A DNA stretch of 64,000 bases from the NCBI GenBank assembly GCA_911728435.2, contig OU452204.1, positions 6,076,001 through 6,140,000 of the forward strand. The letters run 5' to 3'. The notes beneath the pieces are model-generated. The model did no database searches, was not told where the DNA came from, and was given only the letters and a program-made list of their open reading frames with translations. Shown piece after piece: positions 33,812 through 46,813 of the stretch. Each line of letters begins with the position of its first letter. Position 1 is the stretch's first letter. The position numbers were made by a program, and so were the translations under genes. Source of the DNA: Apoderus coryli. Taxonomy: Eukaryota; Arthropoda; Insecta; Coleoptera; Attelabidae.

Positions 33812-35454
33812 TTATTATTATAATTGTATTATTTTCATTATTTCCAATAAACTAACGTAACAAACTAACTACTTTATTCAAAAATTAGAAACAACTAATG
33901 TAATAAATTTTGCTCTTATTAATTTAAAAAAATAATAATAAAACATTTGTTTCTTGGAGAATTGTAGTAGAGAGTGCTCATGTGTGTTATTTGCTATGCA
34001 ATTTGATCCATAATTGTTAACGATTGGAGTTTTTCTTTCTTATTTCACTGTATTTTTGTTAATCGTCAATGGGTATAAAATAAATCTAGGTTAGGTAAAA
34101 TAACCCTCTAAAAGCAAACCTCACCTTTTCAATAAAATATCTTGGTAATCTTATTATTTTGAATTCGTATTTTATTTAATATGGATACGAATGCTTAATT
34201 ATGAATATTTTTGTAAGGTTTATTGAATACAGACGTTTATTATTATTATTATCATTCTTAATCAAGACAATGTTTTTGCAGTGTTCGAAGCAGATTGAAA
34301 AAAATGTTGTTAGTTATTAATCATAAAGGCGAATATTTTGAAAATCAATAAAACAACTTTCAGTGAAAAATATAAATAGCTTTGGAATATTCAGTAAAAG
34401 CAATATAAATAAAAATAATTATGACGGTGATAGTTTAACAATAAATAAAGAGTTTTAAAAGAATTTTGCAAAATTCCAAAAAATAAGTAGGTAATATAAA
34501 ATTTATTGCATATAAAATTTTTTAATGCTTTAAATAATTAAAATAAAGTTTAAAGGTTTATTTTAAATATAGAATTTACGGTGGTATAGAAGAAGTCTCA
34601 ACTGGTATATTTAAAACTGTTTTCATGACCAGAGTGGTATATTTTTGACAAGCCAATATTTCAGAGAATTCAATGCTACGAAAATTAAAGCTGGGTATCT
34701 GACACTAAAAAGGGTACAGGGTGTTCTAAATTCGATGGGACTAGGACGTCCTTATATAATTTGTTCTAAGACTAAAGAAGAGCACTAGAGTTTTCTTGTA
34801 TTATAGTAAGGTTAGAGATGCAGAAAGATTTCTCGAGGTAAACTTCATGAGAATACTTAAGAGACAACAAATTGTAACATTCTACATTAAAACTTATTTA
34901 TGTTAACTACCAGATTTGTTGTAAAAAGCTTTATGTTGGAAACACCAAAAGTTACTCGTAAAATCATAGCAGTAGTATTATTTGCAAATGTAGGTATATA
35001 GTTTTCATTAAACAATATTACAAGGTCGCAGCAATTCATTGTTTTGTGTACAGAATTTCATTGTAAAATGTCGCTAAGCATTTTAGACAATTATTGAATT
35101 AATGAATTCAGGTGAATTTATTTTGGTTTGTTGTTGTCGGAAATATATTAAAAAGGTGACAACTTGTCCCAATAAAGTTTATATTATAAAATGTAATGAG
35201 CAAATTGAAGTAACAACAAAAGTTAATAACGTGTCGAGTTTCGTTTTATTGAACTCGCTAATTTTTATTGAGCTACATTTACTATTTTATAAGTACAGTT
35301 TGCTACAAACTAGTTTTGTAAGGTAATTTGTAGACTAGGTACCTACGTAATAAACAAATCGGCATTTGCAAGAAACTTGAAGAACAGTTAAATATGCAAT
35401 TTACCAATTCTCAAGTACTATTATTGAAAAACCTTTAGAATACGTAAGTACTAT

Positions 35455-35490
35455 TGTAACGTTTCGTGCGTCTATATGCACTTCATTAGG
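35455..35490 (-). ncRNA. Degenerate hammerhead-like motif, family D
   Basis: Minus strand: CUAAUGA (invariant G5 is A), extra A, perfect helix II GUGC/GCAC (35466-35469 with 35478-35481), GAAAC, GUU. Probably inactive. Confidence 0.45.
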
Positions 35491-36799
35491 TTTTGAACGT
35501 TGTTTTAAACTGCTTTATAGGTTCACAAAAAATGTTTTAAAAATTTAGCGAATATTCTATACCAGTGAGTGCCAAGAGACTCAATAGAAAGCAGTTTCAG
35601 TTATTAATTCCTGATAATTGAGGTATAACAATGAAGGCTAATTTGAGTTAGAGTAAATCGAACCTAATCATGGCATGGTAGAAATATTTCTTATAGTAAA
35701 AATGTTATACTTTCTTTATTTTATGTACTGGAAGCTGTTTAGGTGCAGGAAAGTTGTTAATAACCCATTATTGATCCTTAAATTACAACTAAAAATATTT
35801 TTACTTCGCCTTTGCTGTATTTAATGCTTCAATAATAATTTTTTATTGATGAAAAAAGTCATCTTCTATATCTCATTGAGGTATTGTCTCAAACACTTCT
35901 GTGCTGATGCATCTCAAGATACTGTGCTGATGGATCTCAAGATAAGTCTGTCAAACAAATAATTAGTAGTGAAAACATAAAAAAAATAGTGAACGTTATA
36001 ACAACAGTCATGCCGCGGTAGCTTGTTATGACGGCACCAATCTTATTTCATCTTTTTTATGATGGATTTGGATATTTTATATTGATATTTTGTGATAGCA
36101 GGTGTTGAAATTGATATGGGTGAATATTAAAACTGAACTGTCAAGGAAAAGATTTTGAATAGAGAAATGGAATATTTGATTATATAGTTTATATAAAATA
36201 TCTATCGAGATGTATATCTCTTTCTCTTTTAGGATGATAATAATATCGTGGATTAGGTATTATTATTTCTTTTTTATTCGTATTATGCTGTCGTTTTATG
36301 TATACCTACCTATAACACACAGCCTGAGTAACAAGGAGGCAAGACGTGTCTCAACCGTGAAAAGGGGAGGCTTATAGATGGAAAATTAATAAAGCTGTCA
36401 GCTTTATCGGAGAAGCAACCGTGTGGAAAACACATTTCGTGATAGATGCAGAGTCGTACTCAAACAATAGTGACAAAACACTTCTGAAATTTATTGTATT
36501 TTTGCATCAACTTTTATTCTTCTTTTCTAACTTAAGCAAATTTTAGGTTAACCGCAGTCTATGGTTCAAAATACAATTTAGAAAACTGGTAGGTAATACT
36601 ATAATATAAAATAGCAAACGAAAACTATTGATTTCACATAAATGTTAACCTGTATTGGTCTTGATTGATTGCTGCGTCATTGAAGCCATTTTGGATAATA
36701 TTGAGATAGAAATATTTTTTTTGACTTTCCTGCACAGGGAAAGTATTGTAAAAGCGATAAAAAATATTTGAGATATAACCATTATGAAGTTCCTTGAGA

Positions 36800-37170
36800 C
36801 GATTAAGACCATTTCCAGATGGAAGTATGTCTGTCTGTGTGTGTGTCTGTATGTATTCTTCCACGATAGCGGCCAAACGCTTTAACCAACTGAGCTGAAT
36901 TTTGGTATATGAGTTTGGGAGAGTCCTAGGATGAACCCATTAGTTTTTGGTTGAAATCGCTTAAACTCTGTGATAGGGGTGGACACACCACACACCATTT
37001 TAAAGCATTTTTTATCTGCTTTACAGCGATAGGTTACTTTTGATATTTGCCCCCATAATTCTCAAGAAAATAGCCTTTAAAGGTGCCAGTTAGGTAGTTG
37101 GAACCTATTTTATTAGAATTATTATAATACAATTATTTGAAAAGGGGTTTTGTGTCGTCAGTGGTAGAGC
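36800..37170 (+). repeat. Dispersed repeat with tRNA-like tail, copy 1 body
   Basis: The region from the TG-rich tract (tctgtctgtgtgtgtgtctg, 36828-36857) through aacgctttaaccaactgagc and ctgctttacagcgataggtt is repeated, inverted, at 55640-57345. There it is split by a piggyBac insertion. The tRNA-like tail follows at 37151. Confidence 0.75.
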
Positions 37171-37618
37171 GTGCTCTAGACACCCCCCTTTCATGAGTGC
37201 TGAGTCGGTTTGGAGTACGGTGCGTCCACTCCGTGACGCAGCGCAATCACAAAACGAAAAACGTGTAACATCCTCAAGCAGTTTTTTTTAAATCATTTTG
37301 CCTGCGTTGCAAACCATACAAAAGCTAGGACGGTAATCTGAGTAAAAGTAAAACTTGGAGTAGGGCTTGCCGACCAATATGGTAAACATTTACTGTCTGA
37401 GAGGCCTGTCACCATGCCCACCGCCGCATATACTTGATGCAAGTCAATTGTAATCAAATGTCTCTGATTATCTTTTTAGTTGTAAATATTGTACATGTAG
37501 TTAGATTTAAGTAAATGAAATGTAGACTTTCTGAAAAATAAAGACTTTTTGAAATGGAATTGAATTGTGTGCTTCGCATGCGGAAGGTTCTGAGTTCGAA
37601 TCCCAGCTCTGGCAATAC
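37151..37618 (+). repeat. tRNA-Ala-like tail split by a LINE 3' fragment
   Basis: The first half (A-box-like agtggtagagcg, 37160-37171) and second half (cttcgcatgcgg, then gagttcgaatccc, ctctggca and a T run, to 37618) resemble a tRNA-Ala with CGC anticodon. Between them lie about 390 bp ending aaaaataaagac...ttgaattg, a LINE-like 3' end. The word gtgc at both junctions could be its target duplication. The acceptor stem does not form, so it is a relic, not a gene. Confidence 0.5.
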
Positions 37619-37619
37619 T

Positions 37620-37980
37620 TTTTTTCTAATTTTTGAATAAAGTAGTTAGTTTGTTGCGTTAGTTTATTGGAAATATTGAAAATAATACATATACAGGGTG
37701 TCCGTTTTAAGTGATATGACTATTGCTATCTCAGAGACCTTAAGAGGTACGACGTCGGTTAAATTAAAGAAAAGTTGCAAATTTCATACCTATTCAGGAC
37801 CCGTTTACCATGTTGTCAAATTCTTCTCAGGTTCTGAGATACAGGGTTGTGTTAATTGTGAAAAGCGCCGAATTAGATTTTGTCGAATAGTCCTAAAACT
37901 ATTTATTTCCGGGATACGGTTTAAATTAGACAATAATAATAATTATTAAAATTCCGTTTCGTTACGCAGGTCCTATATTT
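37620..37980. repeat. Repeat copy related to the 31305/33895 flanks
   Basis: Carries a tacagggtgtccg insertion (about 37690-37935) absent from the other copy, and otherwise matches the sequences flanking the 31400-33811 transposon in inverted orientation. The word cacaaccgattttttttaa just downstream (about 38005) also occurs at about 20562. Confidence 0.65.
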
Positions 37981-38139
37981 TTGATTATAAGTTTTGGGGC
38001 GACACAACCGATTTTTTTTAATCTCAGTGATGATTTTATTTTTAGATAAAAAGTTGTTAAATTAATTAAAACAAAAACTCTTGTTTTTTAAATTCCAAAT
38101 TCCACTAGTAATTTTATAACATGGTTTGTGTTACTTAAC

Positions 38140-38820
38140 GAACTTAATTTAATTTGATATGAATTTCCATCAAGTAAATCTCGAAACCGTCAACAGTAAA
38201 ACATTGTTAAAGCACCGCATTCATCGTATAGAGAAACCAGAAGAAATCTATTCTTAAGGAATGCTAGCTTCTAAGCGGAGCATTGAAAGATCCATCATTG
38301 AATAAATATATATGAAAGACGATCATTTTAGCAAAGATCGATATAGTGAAAGCAACCTTGGTATTGGATTCGCTGATCGGTCAACGGCTAACAGCCGGTC
38401 TAAGATATCATGAACTGCAAATAATGTTTCCATAAAGTTCGGGCCTGACAGTTCCACGTTTTTTTCATACATATTATATAAATGGTGCTTTGCGTCAGTC
38501 CGTATAACGCGCTTAAAATTCACAACGAGAGGGATTCAGTTCATTTATTTTTTTTTGTTCCTATGCTATACACATCGAGATATGTACTATATTTTGAAAT
38601 CGCACACCACCCCAGGTTTACGAATTTCAAGCCTGTGCCCCGTGTTGTTTGACTGTATTATCCCGGTGCCCTGCGCTTGTTACCATAGCAATTGCGCCAT
38701 GCGAATTAATTCCACATCGCGGCTTACCAATAAGCATCCAGAAGAGTCCTCCAGGAGTAAAAGCAGCAGCGTGCAAACAACCGGACGCGACAGTTCTCAA
38801 TTCTAATTCTCTGTTGTATT
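38140..38820. promoter_or_regulatory. Candidate intronic regulatory region of mirr
   Basis: Non-repetitive, GC-richer block within the giant intron. It includes gttaccatagcaat (about 38679-38692), similar to the RFX X-box inverted repeat GTTNCCATNGNAAC, and distinctive words such as gccctgcgc and ccacatcgcggct. No convincing exon. Proposed only from composition, location and that one motif. Confidence 0.22.
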
Positions 38821-39378
38821 ATACTGCTCATTCTACTAAAATAATTGATAATCTGGATTTTATTTCGTATAACCATTACTTTTAATTTTATTTGTTTTTT
38901 CTTTGTGCTATACATTTGAATCAATCTACTTTAACACCAAAATTGTATCTGACTAATGTTGAGATTATGTTCCTTCGTTTAATATCTGAAGATTAACTGT
39001 TTCGGACAAGAGTTGTGTGGATACTGGTTTTAATATACACGGGATTTCGTATAAATTAGCAGAACTAAGTCTTTTTAACCAGACTAAGAAGGTATGGGTC
39101 TACCGATACTGATTATGTGCTCGTCAGAGTACACATTCATTTTTTAAATATTTATTTTATTTTGACATTGAAGTTCGACAAACAAACGCTAGAGACCACC
39201 CTTCCAAAGCGTTGGGTGATACCCCAATATTTGGATGATGCTGGCAGAGTAATATAATGGTGTCCTGCGAGCGTTTGTGTTTTAAATATGTTTGGATTAT
39301 TTGTGTGAGGTCAGATGTGTTTGTCTGCTATATATCTCGCCGTGCTTGTGGATATTGCAGATGGATATGACTATAGTA

Positions 39379-39419
39379 TTCTGAGGAGCAGCATAATAAG
39401 AGCGAAACGAACTCGTCAA
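39379..39419 (+). ncRNA. Hammerhead ribozyme-like motif, family C
   Basis: CUGAGGA (39381-39387), helix II GC/GC (weaker than its sister), GAAAC, helix III ACG-aacu-CGU, GUC, helix I AA/UU. At helix I position 1.2-2.2 the pair is A-U here and G-C in the 20445 copy. Confidence 0.6.
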
Positions 39420-39719
39420 TATCTGTCGATCCATGGATCAGCATTTTAATGGGTCTCTAATTTAACTTAATACCATACTCTGTATAGCTAAAGCTAGTAA
39501 GTTCGTCTGTTAGGCCACAAAAGTCTTTCGACTTATTATATATAGGTAAGGACAAAAAATCCTGTTGTAATTTTTAATTAATGATTTGTATTAGTATACA
39601 ATATGGATAGAATATGAAAATAAACAATATAGCGGGTTTTTGTTGAATGAAATATTTCTAAATTCGATACTAACATAGAAAGTTTAACTTTTAATAATAG
39701 TAATAAAGGCTCTATTGTA

Positions 39720-40115
39720 AAACATAAATCTTACAAATGGTCAAGTTGAACCAATGGGTCTTCTCTTAATCTAACTAAGCTTAACACAATTAAACAAAGT
39801 GTTTAACTGTTTTTAACAACTGAGAAGCATATAGGCAGAATAGGACTGGTCCCATAATTGCTCCACTCTCAATTTGTTTAAATTCCGAAGTTTTTCCTTT
39901 TAGTTACACACTCTGATGCTTTCTTCCAAATAAAAAACTATGTATTAGGTTTCTAGCTGACCTAGAGAATCCTAGACAGCCAACAATAGATAAAAGCAAC
40001 TTGTGATTTATGGGATCGATAATCGAGAAGTAGATATCATCTGTGACCTTCAGCAGAGCAGTACTATAGCTGTATCACGATCGAAAACCTGACTTTTGTC
40101 TGGAAGCAAATTTCA
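39720..40115 (-). pseudogene. LINE RT fragment
   Basis: Minus strand: ASRQKSGFRS then YSTALLKVTDDI, a deletion, then NHKLLLSIVGCLGFSRSARN and, in another frame, SGAIMGPVLFCLYASQLL. These correspond to the RT motifs QSGFR--HSC-TALL-V-DDI, DH-LLL-KL-H-GFS and SGVPQGSVLGPLLF-LY. The YADD region is not recognisable. Confidence 0.7.
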
Positions 40116-41394
40116 CTTATATATATTTTTTAGTCTATTGCTGTGGATCATTTTAATTTCAGCTTAGGTATACATATTCAGTTATAATCGCCTCAAATAT
40201 CCAATTATGCCCTATCCCCAATCCCTGCCACGCTGAAAATGTTCTTAAGAAAGCTACTTCATGAGAGCTTTTTGGCTCGACTGAATGAGAATTGAGATGC
40301 GCATTTAGTGTAGTTATGCAAGTTTAGGCAAATAAAAACTAGATAACCTGCGCTTTGGTTTGATGATTTGTGTGTTACAAATCAGGTAATTTTTTGTATA
40401 GAAAAACGTCACAAATTCGCGATCATGGTAAAAAATTATAGGTGAAAAGACAAGGATAGGGGTTGGTGCGCCTTGAAGCCCTCTGGCATCGTTTTCCTGC
40501 TATTGTTACATAATCACAAAATTCCGTCCAGTAGTTTGTATGAGACAGCAATTTAAAGTTTTGTGTGGTTGATGAAATGGAAAAAGAAAATCATCGGTAG
40601 CGGATTCGCTTTTTTGAAAGGGAAGACGCGTAGGGACGGCTTTGTATCGTTAATTTCAGCTGCAATTACAACTGAGTAAATACGAAACAAATAAATTAGT
40701 AACCAAAACGTTTTTCTGTTCTGTACAGCGATCTAGATAAACGCTAAATAAAAATCAAGAGTAGTAGGTATATTAGTTTATTTATTTAAAGTAAAGATAA
40801 TCATTTCTTAATAACGAAAGTAATATAAAATATTTCATTTAATGTTGCTCATTTTCGTCACGGATGATAGCAATTTCAAAGGCATCCACAGCGTGTTTAT
40901 TGACAATTTACTGTCGCAAAATATACACAATAAACAGTTCGAACCATCGGCATATCCTTTAATAAATAAAATGTGTATATATAGAAGCAGCAGCAGCAGT
41001 TTTAAACAAAAATCAATCAGTAATGGCAATAACAGTAAATTTGCATGTGAGAGAAGCGAGTTCGTGCCGCTGCCTGACTGCTTGTCATGATGAGTTCAGT
41101 CGGCGTTAATAGACGTTCTACATGCATTTTGGTTAGTTACTTATTGTAGAAAATGAAGAAACCATCTGAAATAAGCCACGATTAAAGAGGTATTCTATTT
41201 ATTTTTACTTTGAGCACACATAGACAGAAATCTGCGGCAATGAATTAGAATACTTTAAATAACTCCACACAATCCTAAGTATTATAAATTTAATTTATAG
41301 TAAAATATGGACTACGGGAATGGATTTTAATATTAGGATAGAATAGAGACTGTATTTAAAAAAAAAAAAGTTAAAATTCTGTTTGACGAGCAAC

Positions 41395-41712
41395 GTATTC
41401 TATAATTTGCAAGAGTTTGCTGCTGTGGCTCAATAATTTAAGTCTTGTTTTTTCCTTTGTGTGATTTTGGCTGTCTTATCCGTGTTACCTGTTGTCTAGA
41501 GTTTTTATATAATATATTGTGTGTTTTATATTGTAGATTATATTGAAGCTTTTAAGTACAAAAGAATGTGAAATTATTGTTGTTCTCATTATTTTAATTC
41601 AGTTTTGTATGTATCTTTCTTTGTTGTGTTATTTTAGTTTTACTTGACGTGCCAATGTACATGTTAATGTACCAATTTATGGTTAATAAAGATATTATTA
41701 TTATTATTATAC
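41395..41712 (+). mobile_element. LINE 3' UTR with (ATT)n tail
   Basis: T-rich non-coding sequence ending gttaataaagatattattat and further ATT units, the same tail style as the 3610-5520 LINE on the opposite strand. No RT sequence is attached, so it is a short 5'-truncated copy. Confidence 0.45.
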
Positions 41713-42522
41713 CATGGTTTACTTTATTAAATTCTGCGACATATTGCTGTGATCCTAAATATCGGTCCCATCATTTACACTATTTTTTTTTGTGTTTATC
41801 CGCGTTGATAAGTTTTGTAAGAGTAGTTTTTTGTGCTGACTGCGTTTATGACTATAAACTTCTTTCTATAAGTGTTGTTTTGGCTATTTTATTCAGCTGA
41901 ATAATAGTTCATCAATGGAATATATCTTGTAGGTCAAGATGCGAATATTTTTAACTATTTACAGTTTACAAATAATAATGTAGAGATAGAGTTCATTAAT
42001 TCTCGTTTCGCGTTACTGTTTTATAGGTATAAGCTTGAGTGCCTGTTCAATTGCTGATTTAGCCTTACAAAGGTTAGGTGTTTTGTACTGTGCTAAAAAG
42101 TAATTAACTTTTCACCACACCTGGAGTTGTACAAGACATTTTATCGCAAATACGAATAATGACTTCCTGATTGGTTCTTGGAAATCGGGTTTTATCTATG
42201 GTACAATTCAACTCAACTGTTAACCCTTGAACGGGTCCTCCCGGGATGCCAGTTCTTTATTTTACTTAATATTTCCGGAATAAAAAATAACTGGCAAAAG
42301 CGCCTCTATGTATGTGCTTGAAAACACACACGTAAACACCTGTTAGTTTGGCTTTAGCAGTCATAACATAGAAGTATTGAGTTTTAATGCTTTTAGGTAG
42401 GTGGGGTCTGTTTTTTTTCCAAATATTTCGAGGTTTTCGTAAGTTCTTTTTTTATAGATTTAATAAATATCTGTATACGATATATATGTATATATTTCAA
42501 AATACTCTATAATGGATATGCA

Positions 42523-42600
42523 CGTATTTGTTTGCTATGGGGTTCTGAGACTTGGGCAACTATGAAACTCCTTTCCAGTAAAATATTTCCTAAGCGATGT
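42523..42600 (+). pseudogene. Short RTE-type LINE fragment
   Basis: The frame LLWGSETWATMK resembles the LLYGSETW motif located between the RT and the C-terminal domain of RTE elements. Too short to say more. Confidence 0.35.
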
Positions 42601-44519
42601 ATCCTGAAACTCGCAAAGCCTGTGTTGTTCATAGTATATTTCTTTGAAGATGAACTTTATGTTCAGAAATTGATACCTACTACAATCCTACCACATATCG
42701 TTGGAAAATCAGTTAAGAAACAGTTTTAGGGCTGGAGTATTATTTCTCTTCGTATTCGCGAGACTAGTTTTAAATTTATAATTATAAACAGCTGTCTTCT
42801 CACAATAGAGTAAGTAAATTATGGAAACATGGTTTAAATGCTTTTAAGTAATTGGAGTATATTATCCTTGCTTAAAGTAGAGTGGAGACAACCAAAGACT
42901 CTAAACTCAACTTCAGACATATTTGTTAGTGATTTCAAATTTAACGATCAAAAATTGTAAAGAGTAGTTTCGACCAAATCCATCATCAAATAAATATGAA
43001 CTAGACTTCCAGAATGAAACAGCTTGTTTGATAAACCTGAAATTAGTATCTAACATTTGTATAGAAGTCTTAGAGTTTATGGTTTTGTATTATTATTCTA
43101 ATTAATCTGATTAACGTTTCCACTTAATTATTTTGTAGGGTCATATTTTCTAAACCACATTTTTCATTTCATTAAAACAGTAATCAATTCCTTCTGTATG
43201 AGGTACTAGAAAATGTAAACGAAAGAATTAAAAAATAGCATATTTTATTAGTCAATATTCGTTTTTGAATAAACTTTAATAGGAATTCTTACTTCATTGC
43301 AAAGAGTAACCTAGTCTTTGTTGTTAGCCTGTGACAAAGACTCCGATTGGTAGCTCTTTCATTTGCAAATGATTGCAAAAACATAACTGAATTTGTATGT
43401 CACTATAGCATAGAGTCAACCAAAGTCCAACATAAATTTGTGCCGATGAACTAGGAACGACGTGATCGGAAGTTGCTAGAGGTACTTACATCTATAACTG
43501 TAAATTACCGGACAAGACATCCGACAATATATATCATTAGTGTCATAAATATTATAATACAGGTAGGTAAGTATAATATGTTATGTATAAAATAATATAT
43601 AATAAACAAATAATTAACATCTCCATTTATGTATATAAAATTGTGTTGTTCATGTCATAGATACGTGACATGTTTTATGATTATGAAAACGACCGGAACC
43701 CCGTAAAACTGTTATAGTAATTTGTTTGTTATAGCACTTGTTTGTTTTATTATGGTGATCCCTACAAATCAATTTTTCTTATTTATCTATTATAAATGAC
43801 GTATTTATGATTTGCTGTTCAGTTTACGTTTTTATGGTTATCTGATTATTCTCCAAATGCCAAGGTATAAGAGATGGCTAATTATGCATTTATTTCTAAA
43901 TTGTAGTGAAATATTCTTTTTCAGTTTATACAGAACACATTATAAGATGATTCTATAAGACTAAAATAAAATTACCTTTAATAATATTTCTTTGTTTAAC
44001 AAAAGACAAAATCATCTAGATTAAAGATATATTTTACATTCTGTAGATAAAGATATCGAAATTACTTTTATAAAAGCATAAAATTAACCTTCATCTTTTC
44101 ATTAAATCAATATAAAATATATAAGAGAGTTATAATCAGCCAACTACAACTACATGTTTGCTCATAATACTGCAAATTTTCATACTGTTTCAATGTGTTT
44201 ATAGGCAGCCTGCCTTTATATTGTTCACGTTTATACAGTAAAGAGTTTGTGGTAAACGGTAAACAACTAACAACCGATTAGTCATCTCAGCCCAAATTTA
44301 TCTATAGATTAAGACCAAATAGAACATCTTCAAAATTAAGAGCTTCTATTATAAACAGAAATGCAATTCTAAACTACCGAAGAGACTTCTTTTAATTAAT
44401 TTAAATTCTAAGAAATATTTCTTCTAGTTCTACGGATATTAAACGATAATTGACACATTTATCCACATTAAGCCTTCACAGTCAGTTGCGCTGAATGTCC
44501 AGCAGATATTTTGCCAATA

Positions 44520-44880
44520 TCAGAATTTCCTGAAAATTCATTGAGTATTTTTTTTTTTCAAATAAAAAAGTCGATGGAGCTCAGATCCTGAGAATACGAT
44601 AAATAGTCGAGGAACTCGACGTTTGACCATCACGAAAGCCGAATCGTAAGCACGTGAGTTAGTTTGTTGGAACAACACTTAGTTCTTGTTCTTTAAATGT
44701 GGTCGCTTTGAAATTTCTAACTTCAGCTTATGATGCGTTACTTATTTCAAGGTATTCATTGAAGATTATTTAGAAGATAGCCGTTCTTGCTTTTCCGGTC
44801 GATATCGGTAAGACAGCTTTCACCTTTTTCGAGGCAGTTAAATGTTGTGATTGTCTTTTTGATCTCAAGTGTGTTGATCA
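44520..44880 (-). pseudogene. mariner transposase relic, C-terminal part
   Basis: In shifting minus-strand frames: VLFQQTNSRAYDSAFVMVK, then VEFLDYLSYSQDLSSIDFF, then KK. This aligns with mariner VLFHQDNA-AH-S and EL--HPPYSPDLAPSDFFLF, i.e. the second and third catalytic positions. The first Asp is Thr here. Heavily frameshifted. Confidence 0.68.
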
Positions 44881-46813
44881 TCAATAGCTCGCGCAAAAAT
44901 CTCACATGGTTTTCTTAAACTACTCAGGATGTTGTTAGCTGGTATTCATGAGTAGTTTGGAGAGACCATTTTTTTCCATAGAAGAAGAAAATAACGGAAT
45001 ACGCAGATTATAATGTAACTGACGAAAAAGAGCTAGTGGGGGAAGAAACACATTTTGAAAATATTGGCTGAAACTCATCCCTATATTAGAGGTAAACAAA
45101 GGTTATTTTATGCTTGAAGGGAAGAAGCAAATAGATCTAGTTTAATAATCCACTCCCAGGCTATCAATGTATAATTATTGTAGTGTAAGTTTGCGATCAA
45201 TTTTTATTTTAAACCTGCTTGTAAAGTAGCAATAAACGCTACGAAACTGCTTCCCAGCACAGACGGGATTTGCTGGTGTTAATTCAAGTCTGCTGGTCCG
45301 TGCTAACATAGTGTGCCCGATTTTTACTGTTGCTACTCCATTACATGTCGTAAAATTATGCAGATTGTATCCACTAAACTTCAATTTATTAAAAATAAAT
45401 TATATTACACATAGGTATTTAAAGTCCTAGTTTAGTTTAATAATTTCTGTGGTTACAATAAACAATATTAATAATAATTTGGCCTACAAAATGAATATCT
45501 AGTTATTATTTCCAATGTAAACAAAATCACATTTTAGAAAAAAATGCACATTATTTGCTGACCTATATCCTGAAAATACATCTGATCTAATAGGAGTTGT
45601 TATTATAGTTGAATAATTGACAATAACATCTAATTGAAATTAACACAATTTCACGTTAAAATTTATCATTTTTATGGTTCAGTTCTAAAGGTTATCGTTG
45701 TTTGGTGTCACAAAGATGTTTATTTAATTGCTAAATGTCATAGTCTATATTTATTTTACACTATAATAAAGCTATTTCAAATTTACAAGGTGGCAAAATA
45801 GTATTTAGTATTAAAAAGGCCTAATTCACATTCCTTAATCCGAATCGAATGTCCCGAATAAACCAATCGCAAAAACAATCTAGTTAGATCGGATAAGATG
45901 CATGCAAAGAAACTGATGGCTTCTGATCGTTAGCTGAAGCTTCCAAGTAAAATTAATATGTTTACTACTAAATATGTAATGTTTGTAAGGATTTTCTAGA
46001 TTGTCAGTTGATTTTCGAGTCTTGTTTGGCAAATACGCGTATTTAAATTTAAGCAACGACCATCGCGACGGTTTTCCCAGAAATAACGCACAGTTAGCTC
46101 AACTTTAAGAAATATTTATAGCAGATACTGTCAAGGGATTACAAAGTTTCAACATAATGTCCTTCATTCGAAAGTGCTTCAATTCAGTACTAAGTTCCCT
46201 TCCTTTCCTCCCAGCCTCTCAAACTGCAGCCCAGAAAAAGCTTGGGAAAGAAATCTATGTCAGATCAGTACAATCCAGGTAGCGAAGCAGTCATTTTTCG
46301 AGAGATTTAGTGATAAATGTGTAGGTACGTTTTTCGTGCAAAATCAACACAAATTTGCAACAATTCTTAGCGGAAATGACGGCTCAAGAACACTTAATTT
46401 TTATGAAAAGTATAAGCAATTCGTCAGCAATTTCTGCCTGTGATGCTTTTTGTTCGGCTTAAACTTAAATCAAAAAACCTATATTTGTATGGGTCGTTTT
46501 AATATTCTACTTCAGTGCTAGTCTATTTTATATAACAGCCAGTTGTTTGGAAGTTGTTTTATCTTCATTTGATTATCCCTTGCTTTGTTTAGCGAAGGCA
46601 ACTTAGAAATTCGAGGTAAGTACTTTTTTTTAATATCTAATAATTGTGTGTCTAAATTAACCATCTGATATTTTAAGTTCTAACAAAAAATCATAATAAT
46701 AATAACTAGGGTTTTGAAATGTACCGTGTGTCGTCGTCCTAAACAGGATACCATAAGGTTTGATCACTATCACGTTTTGTCCAATATTAGAAAAATATTT
46801 CAATATTTTCCTA

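Larger units (their letters stand above)
31305..33895. repeat. Older repeat interrupted by the 31400-33811 transposon
   Basis: 31305-31399 and 33812-33895 match, inverted, the two ends of a repeat at 37620-37980 (shared cgtaacgaaac-gaattttaa and caaactaactactttattca). The transposon is therefore younger than this repeat. Confidence 0.75.

Noticed and set aside
37568..37618. Possible functional tRNA-Ala gene
   Set aside because: Split by 390 bp, T-arm has a mismatch and the acceptor stem cannot pair.
38323..38523. 66-codon minus-strand frame
   Set aside because: No recognisable domain and short; kept only as part of the candidate regulatory region.
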